Assembly (NCBI RefSeq): GCF_052065695.1
Contig: NZ_JBQHTM010000037.1
Location: forward strand, 1 to 36,924
Length of the DNA: 36,924 nt
Direction of reading: 5' to 3'
Source of the DNA: Intestinimonas sp052065695
GTDB taxonomy: Bacteria; Bacillota; Clostridia; Oscillospirales; Oscillospiraceae
The notes beneath the pieces were generated by a model. That model was not told where the DNA came from. It saw only the letters and a list, made by a program, of their open reading frames with translations, and did no database searches. This document shows positions 33,513 through 36,924 of this stretch, piece by piece. Both the position numbers and the translations under genes were made by a program. Every line of letters begins with the position of its first letter. Position 1 is the first letter of the stretch.

Positions 33513-34693
33513 GATACGATTTTGATACCCCCATCAATCGCAGAAATACCTTCTCCTTTAAGTGGGACTGCGATATGGACTATTTCGGCCGGGACGATGT
33601 GATCCCCATGTGGGTGGCGGACATGGATTTCGCCTGCGCCCCCTGCATCGTGGAGGCTGTGCAGAAGCGCGCCGCCCATCCGGTTTACGGCTACGGCGTG
33701 CGCCAGCAGCCCTATTATGACGCGGTGATGGGCTGGCTGAAAAAGCGCCATGGCTTTGAGGTCAACTATGAGCATCTGGCCTTTGCGCCTCCCGGCGTGA
33801 TCTACGCCATGAACGTGATGCTGCGCATCCTCACCAAGCCCGGCGACAGGGTCATGGTACCCATGCCCAACTACGACCCGCTGTTTGACATGGTCACCCG
33901 GGGCGGCCGGAAGCTGGTAGAGACGCCGTTGGTCTGGAAGGACGGGCGCTACACCTTTGACTTCGCCGATATGGAGGCCAAGGCTGCCTCCGGCGTGAAG
34001 GTACTGGTGCTCTCCAGCCCCCACAACCCCACCGGCCGGGTATGGACCCGTCAGGAGCTGGAGGGCGTGGCGGAGATCTGTCTGCGGCACAACATCTTCA
34101 TGCTGGTGGACGAGATCCACTGCGACTTCGTGCCGCCGGAGCATCCCCACACCACCTTTGGTCTGCTGGGCGAGGAGGTGCTGCGCCATTCCATGGTCTG
34201 CTACTCCTCCAACAAGGGCTTCAATCTGGGCGGACTGGGTATGGCCACCCTGGTGCTGGCGGACGACGACCTGCGGTGCAAGTTCAACGAGGAGATGTCC
34301 ATTGCCCAGACGCGGCTGGACAACATCTTCGGCATGGCCGCCCTCATAGCCGCCTACAACGACGGCGAGGAGTGGCTGGATCAGGCCATCGCCTACGTCT
34401 CCGACAACAAGGCGTATCTGGATCAGTTCCTGCGGGAGCGCATTCCTCAGATCCGTATGATCCCCTCCGAGGGTACGTATCTGGTCTGGCTGGACTGCTC
34501 CCAGCTGCCCTACCGGGGCATGGCGCTGGAGCATTTCATGATCAATGAGGCCAAGGTGGCGTTCTGCGCCGGCTATGAATTCGGTAAGCAGGGAGAGGCT
34601 TTTCTGCGCATGAATGTGGCCTGTCCCCGGTGTACCCTGACAAAGGCTCTGGAGCAGATGGAAAAGGCGATCAACGGTCTGTCGCTTCAGTAA
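33509..34693 (+). CDS. MalY/PatB-type PLP-dependent aminotransferase / cysteine-S-conjugate beta-lyase
   Basis: 394 residues from the ATG at 33509 (MRYDFDTPINRRNTFSFKWD), translationally coupled to nhaC. Fold type I PLP enzyme: IPMWVADMDFACAP (substrate region), SSPHNPTGRVW, the PLP phosphate/ring Asp in LVDEIHCDF, and Lys236 in YSSNKGFNLGGL as the Schiff-base lysine. MalY/PatB enzymes cleave cystathionine or cysteine conjugates to thiol, pyruvate and ammonia; some act as aminotransferases. Substrate unknown here, but coupling to an NhaC transporter suggests uptake and cleavage of one amino-acid derivative. Confidence 0.93.
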   Translation: MRYDFDTPINRRNTFSFKWDCDMDYFGRDDVIPMWVADMDFACAPCIVEAVQKRAAHPVYGYGVRQQPYYDAVMGWLKKRHGFEVNYEHLAFAPPGVIYAMNVMLRILTKPGDRVMVPMPNYDPLFDMVTRGGRKLVETPLVWKDGRYTFDFADMEAKAASGVKVLVLSSPHNPTGRVWTRQELEGVAEICLRHNIFMLVDEIHCDFVPPEHPHTTFGLLGEEVLRHSMVCYSSNKGFNLGGLGMATLVLADDDLRCKFNEEMSIAQTRLDNIFGMAALIAAYNDGEEWLDQAIAYVSDNKAYLDQFLRERIPQIRMIPSEGTYLVWLDCSQLPYRGMALEHFMINEAKVAFCAGYEFGKQGEAFLRMNVACPRCTLTKALEQMEKAINGLSLQ

Positions 34694-34886
34694 TACCTGT
34701 AAACGATGGAGGAGCACCTGAAGGAAGAATAAGGGGGAGCCAACCGGCGGCTTCTGGCAGAGTGTGTGCCGGAGCATTTGCCGCGCTTAAACCTATATCC
34801 CTTGGAAGCTGTCTTTTTTACATGGCGATTTCAGTGGACAGCGGCCACAGCACCGCGTCATACAGGTATCGCGGAAGCATTACGCC

Positions 34887-34918
34887 GAGAGCCCACCTTC
34901 TTGAGAAGGTGGGCTCTC
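34887..34918. other. 32-base palindrome downstream of patB
   Basis: GAGAGCCCACCTTCT (34887-34901) and exact complement (34904-34918). No T-run follows, so it is a weak terminator or transcript-protecting hairpin between convergent genes. The rest of 34694-34886 shows nothing recognisable apart from an eight-residue open frame. Confidence 0.55.
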
Positions 34919-34944
34919 GCTGTAAGCACACGAAATGAGACGCT

Positions 34945-35688
34945 TTATTTCTTGTCAAACAGGATGAACAGCAGGCTGGACAGGCACAGCAGGAAGGGAT
35001 AGAACAGCAGGGGGATGATGTCAAAGGCGCTGATGGCGTAGCCGAAGGTTGCGCAGGTGGAAATGGCCACCAGCATCTGGGCGCCGTAGGGGATGATGCC
35101 CTGAAAGATGCAGGAGAAGGTGTCCAGCAGGGAGGTGGAGCGCTTGGGGCTGATGCCGTATTCCTCCGCCACCTCCTTGGCGATGGGGCCTGCCATGACG
35201 ATGGCCACGGTGTTGTTGGCGGTGGCGATATCCATGAGGCCCACCAGCAGGCCGATGCCCAGCTGGCCGCCCCGCTTGCCGCGGAACACCCGGCGGATGA
35301 AGGCGAGGCTGCTCTCGAAGCCGCCGTAGGCGCGGATGAGGCCGCACAGGGAGGCCACCAGCAGCGTCACCAGAATGCGGCGCACCCATTCCATCTGGTC
35401 GGCGGCTTTGAGCGCTTCGGTCACATCTTCCTGCCTTGCCATATCGGAAACGATGATTTCCATACGCTCGTTACAGGCTTGGTCGATCTCGGCAAGGTGC
35501 CAATGCAGCGTTCCGCTTGTGAGCAGGCTTGCATAGAGAACCGGACGATGTTCTTTCAGATAGCTGCGGCGCATACGCCCGTACTTGCCGATCTGGTATT
35601 CTGGTTCGTCCGGCAGCGCAAGGTTCGGGATAAGATAATCACCCTCCTGACGGTAAGTGCCGCCCATTTCCTCAAATAGAGATTTCAT
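34945..35688 (-). CDS. in-frame chimera: TnpV N-terminus fused to NhaC C-terminus
   Basis: 247 residues, ATG at 35688 after AAAAAGGAGCTG. Residues 1 to about 103 are a transposon-encoded TnpV protein (MKSLFEEMGGTYRQEGDYLI; KYGRMRRSYLKEHRPVLYAS; ALKAADQMEWV). From about residue 104 (DNA near 35372-35388) the sequence becomes the C-terminal third of an NhaC-family antiporter (GLLVGLMDIATANNTVAIV, GISPKRSTSLLDTFSCIFQG, FDIIPLLFYPFLLCL), ending normally. The NhaC N-terminal two thirds and the TnpV tail are missing. The frame is open across the joint, so a membrane-anchored TnpV could be made; most likely a by-product of the rearrangement that brought in the cargo. Confidence 0.8.
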   Translation of the reverse strand: MKSLFEEMGGTYRQEGDYLIPNLALPDEPEYQIGKYGRMRRSYLKEHRPVLYASLLTSGTLHWHLAEIDQACNERMEIIVSDMARQEDVTEALKAADQMEWVRRILVTLLVASLCGLIRAYGGFESSLAFIRRVFRGKRGGQLGIGLLVGLMDIATANNTVAIVMAGPIAKEVAEEYGISPKRSTSLLDTFSCIFQGIIPYGAQMLVAISTCATFGYAISAFDIIPLLFYPFLLCLSSLLFILFDKK

Positions 35689-35723
35689 AAAGTTCAGCTC
35701 CTTTTTGTGTTGATTTGCAGCGG

Positions 35724-35927
35724 TTATAAGACTTTTTTTGGCTCCTTTCCTACAACTGCTGTTCCATTCACCACAAATGAGCCGCAGTCATATGTATTAG
35801 GTGGGAGAAACCACCCTCTACATAGTAACTCTTGGTTCTGGATGCTGTTGGACTCTCCGTCCGCCCCGTCATCCTGGCTAAGACGGCAGTACAGGGCGGT
35901 GATCTCATTCTGGTTTGACTGTTTCAT
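35724..35927 (-). pseudogene. N-terminal fragment of a large serine recombinase with the catalytic serine
   Basis: ATG at 35927 after AAGGAGGGCTGT. Residues 1-32 (NEITALYCRLSQDDGADGES, then NSIQNQ) are the conserved start of TnpX-like recombinases, with the nucleophile Ser17 in YCRLSQ. At 35832 homology stops; 35 unrelated residues (through YDCGSFVVNGTAVVGKEPKK) lead to a stop at 35724. The missing continuation, beginning exactly at the next expected residues, is found at 27312 on the same strand. Confidence 0.8.
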
Positions 35928-36009
35928 ACAGCCCTCCTTTTTTCTCGTCAAACCGATTCAGCGCATCGCGCCTACACAATACCCCAAAGCCTGGGCAATG
36001 TCCAGTCCT

Positions 36010-36186
36010 TTAGGCACACAGCTTTCCCTGCTGCGCGTCCAGGTTGATGAGGGCTTTCAGCTTGTCCTCCGGGGTGGCGCTGCCTTGCTGCGGGAACACA
36101 GACACCACACGGATAAGCCGCCCATGGGAGCGCTGAAGGCGTTCCGCTTTTACCTGTTGAACATCATCTTTCGCTTCTTCTGACAT
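36010..36186 (-). CDS. small TnpW-like transposon protein
   Basis: 58 residues from the ATG at 36186 (MSEEAKDDVQQVKAERLQRS) after GGAGGAAGCG. The end ATPEDKLKALINLDAQQGK resembles small proteins encoded just before serine recombinases in Tn4451-like elements (TnpW group), where they precede tnpX as here. Function unknown; family assignment is by context and a short C-terminal match. Confidence 0.5.
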   Translation of the reverse strand: MSEEAKDDVQQVKAERLQRSHGRLIRVVSVFPQQGSATPEDKLKALINLDAQQGKLCA

Positions 36187-36359
36187 TTTCGCTTCCTCCA
36201 TCTCTGGTCGGGAAGGTTCGGCAACTTTGCCAAACCTTGCTGGGCAGCGCTTTTGGTGATTTCATCAAAAGCGGTCTCCCGGCTCTGTGGTATATTCCGC
36301 TCCTCCCGCGGATCGCCTTTGACACTATTGTCAAAGGCAATTTTCTGCTCCTGTGACAT
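36150..36359 (-). CDS. 69-residue mobile-element protein of unknown function
   Basis: ATG at 36359 after AGGAGCGTCAC. Charged and soluble (MSQEQKIAFDNSVKGDPREE, then LAKLPNLPDQRWRKRKCQKK). The last 12 codons overlap the next gene in a different frame. It lies where a relaxase gene would be expected after mobC, so it may be leftover from a deletion. No family recognised. Confidence 0.4.
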   Translation of the reverse strand: MSQEQKIAFDNSVKGDPREERNIPQSRETAFDEITKSAAQQGLAKLPNLPDQRWRKRKCQKKRKMMFNR

Positions 36360-36427
36360 AAAAGTGACGCTCCTGACGATTCGGCTGAAAGCGCCCAGTT
36401 TCTACCTATCCCCCCTCTGGGCCTGCG

Positions 36428-36453
36428 AGGCCACACGGGGCCTCCTGTGGCCT
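36428..36453. other. hairpin between the mobC-like pseudogene and the 69-residue gene
   Basis: AGGCCACA (36428-36435) and TGTGGCCT (36446-36453) pair around a ten-base loop, nested within CCTCTG/CAGAGG-like arms. It may be part of an oriT or a weak terminator. Confidence 0.4.
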
Positions 36454-36464
36454 TACAGAGGCTA

Positions 36465-36776
36465 TTACTGGGTGGAGAGAAGGAAGTACTCCTCACAGAG
36501 CTTGTCCGCCAGAAACTCCAGCTGCGCAATCTGCTCCGGGGCGAGTTCTCTGGCCTTTGGGCAGCGGGCGATCTGCCGGATGTTGGAGTAGATATGGTTT
36601 ACGGCGGGATGCGGGTCTATCTTCTGCCTGGGCATTCGGGCGTGGATCGTGGTTTACTTGATCAGCTTGCGGAAATAAGTTGTGACCGGCAGTCTGGTGA
36701 TGGCCAGATAGCGGCACAGCCGCTGGTACTGCTCCTCCGTCATGCGGACGGACAGAGAACAGCTGTTGTCCCGCAT
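36465..36776 (-). pseudogene. MobC-like mobilization protein with an in-frame stop
   Basis: One continuous frame from ATG 36776 to TAA 36465 is interrupted only by TAA at 36654-36656 (codon 41). Before it: RMTEEQYQRLCRYLAITRLP, VTTYFRKLIK, a ribbon-helix-helix start typical of MobC. After it: TTIHARMPRQKIDPHPAVNH, IYSNIRQIARCPKARELAP, EQIAQLEFLADKLCEEYFLL. The intact protein would be about 103 residues and would bind oriT to help the relaxase. A single change (for example GAA to TAA) explains the break. Confidence 0.75.
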
Positions 36777-36795
36777 AGGTGGGCGTGGCTTGTGT

Positions 36796-36924
36796 TTATA
36801 CCGCATAGGGGTGCCCCAGCTTTCGCACCTGCCGGAATTGCTCCACCACCTGGGCCAGGCGGCGGACGGAAAAGCCCAGCTGCTGGGCGGTGCCGCAGCC
36901 GCTGTTGAATGCCCTGGCCACGGC
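36796..36924 (-). CDS. C-terminus of an unidentified mobile-element gene, cut by window
   Basis: 42 residues open from the right edge (ending RRLAQVVEQFRQVRKLGHPY-AV then stop). Possibly a small DNA-binding or accessory protein upstream of mobC; nothing firmer can be said. Confidence 0.4.
   Translation of the reverse strand, partial: AVARAFNSGCGTAQQLGFSVRRLAQVVEQFRQVRKLGHPYAV

Overview
The window looks like a chromosomal segment from a GC-rich, anaerobic, spore-forming Firmicute, most likely a butyrate-forming member of the Oscillospiraceae (Flavonifractor/Intestinimonas-like). The evidence is a T-box in front of thrS, an alpha/beta-type small acid-soluble spore protein, several acyl-CoA dehydrogenases with one EtfAB pair, an acetate/propionate-type CoA-transferase, and Gram-positive style Shine-Dalgarno sites. 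The genus is an inference; there is no rRNA or tRNA gene in the window to fix it.

Layout. 1-5.1 kb: the end of an S-layer-anchored alpha/beta hydrolase, a divergent Xre regulator/62-residue protein pair with a perfect sigma-A promoter, the thrS T-box leader (enlarged by a 132-base repeat), thrS without a TGS domain, and a CPBP membrane protease. 5.1-6.2 kb: lrgAB. 6.4-21.8 kb: a long acyl-CoA metabolism region, almost all on the minus strand. In transcription order it holds etfB-etfA-acyl-CoA dehydrogenase 4, acyl-CoA dehydrogenase 3, a sigma-54 controlled pair (acyl-CoA dehydrogenase 2 plus a MaoC/hydratase-2 protein), crotonase, CoA-transferase, a GntP-type permease, and acyl-CoA dehydrogenase 1. 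Three plus-strand genes sit between them: a PAS-AAA+-Fis sigma-54 activator, a MarR regulator and an ssp spore gene. 22-24.4 kb: a polar amino acid ABC importer operon. 24.4-25.6 kb: a two-OB-fold SSB-like protein and two tiny divergent genes.

25.7-36.9 kb is a damaged mosaic of integrative/mobilizable elements. The catalytic-serine N-terminus of a large serine recombinase (35.8-35.9 kb) is separated from the rest of such a recombinase (25.8-27.3 kb) by 8.5 kb. Within that gap lie fragments of MobC, VirD4, an ArdC/zincin-like protein and TnpV, and a metabolic cargo of about 6.3 kb: a YheO/DauR-like regulator, an M55 D-aminopeptidase, a frameshifted asparaginase, an intact NhaC-family antiporter translationally coupled to a MalY/PatB-type PLP enzyme, and a second NhaC fragment fused in frame to TnpV.

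How the genes fit together. CoA-transferase, crotonase, hydratase-2, four acyl-CoA dehydrogenases and EtfAB form a toolkit for activating short or medium acids and interconverting enoyl-, hydroxy- and acyl-CoA, with the permease bringing in a carboxylate. Each acyl-CoA dehydrogenase appears to have its own promoter architecture (sigma-A with palindromes, sigma-54 with a dedicated activator, a promoter facing MarR, and the etf operon). This suggests substrate-specific induction feeding one shared electron-transfer flavoprotein. The most notable observations are the self-contained sigma-54 circuit, the split recombinase around its cargo, the TnpV-NhaC chimera and the structured leader in front of the CoA-transferase.
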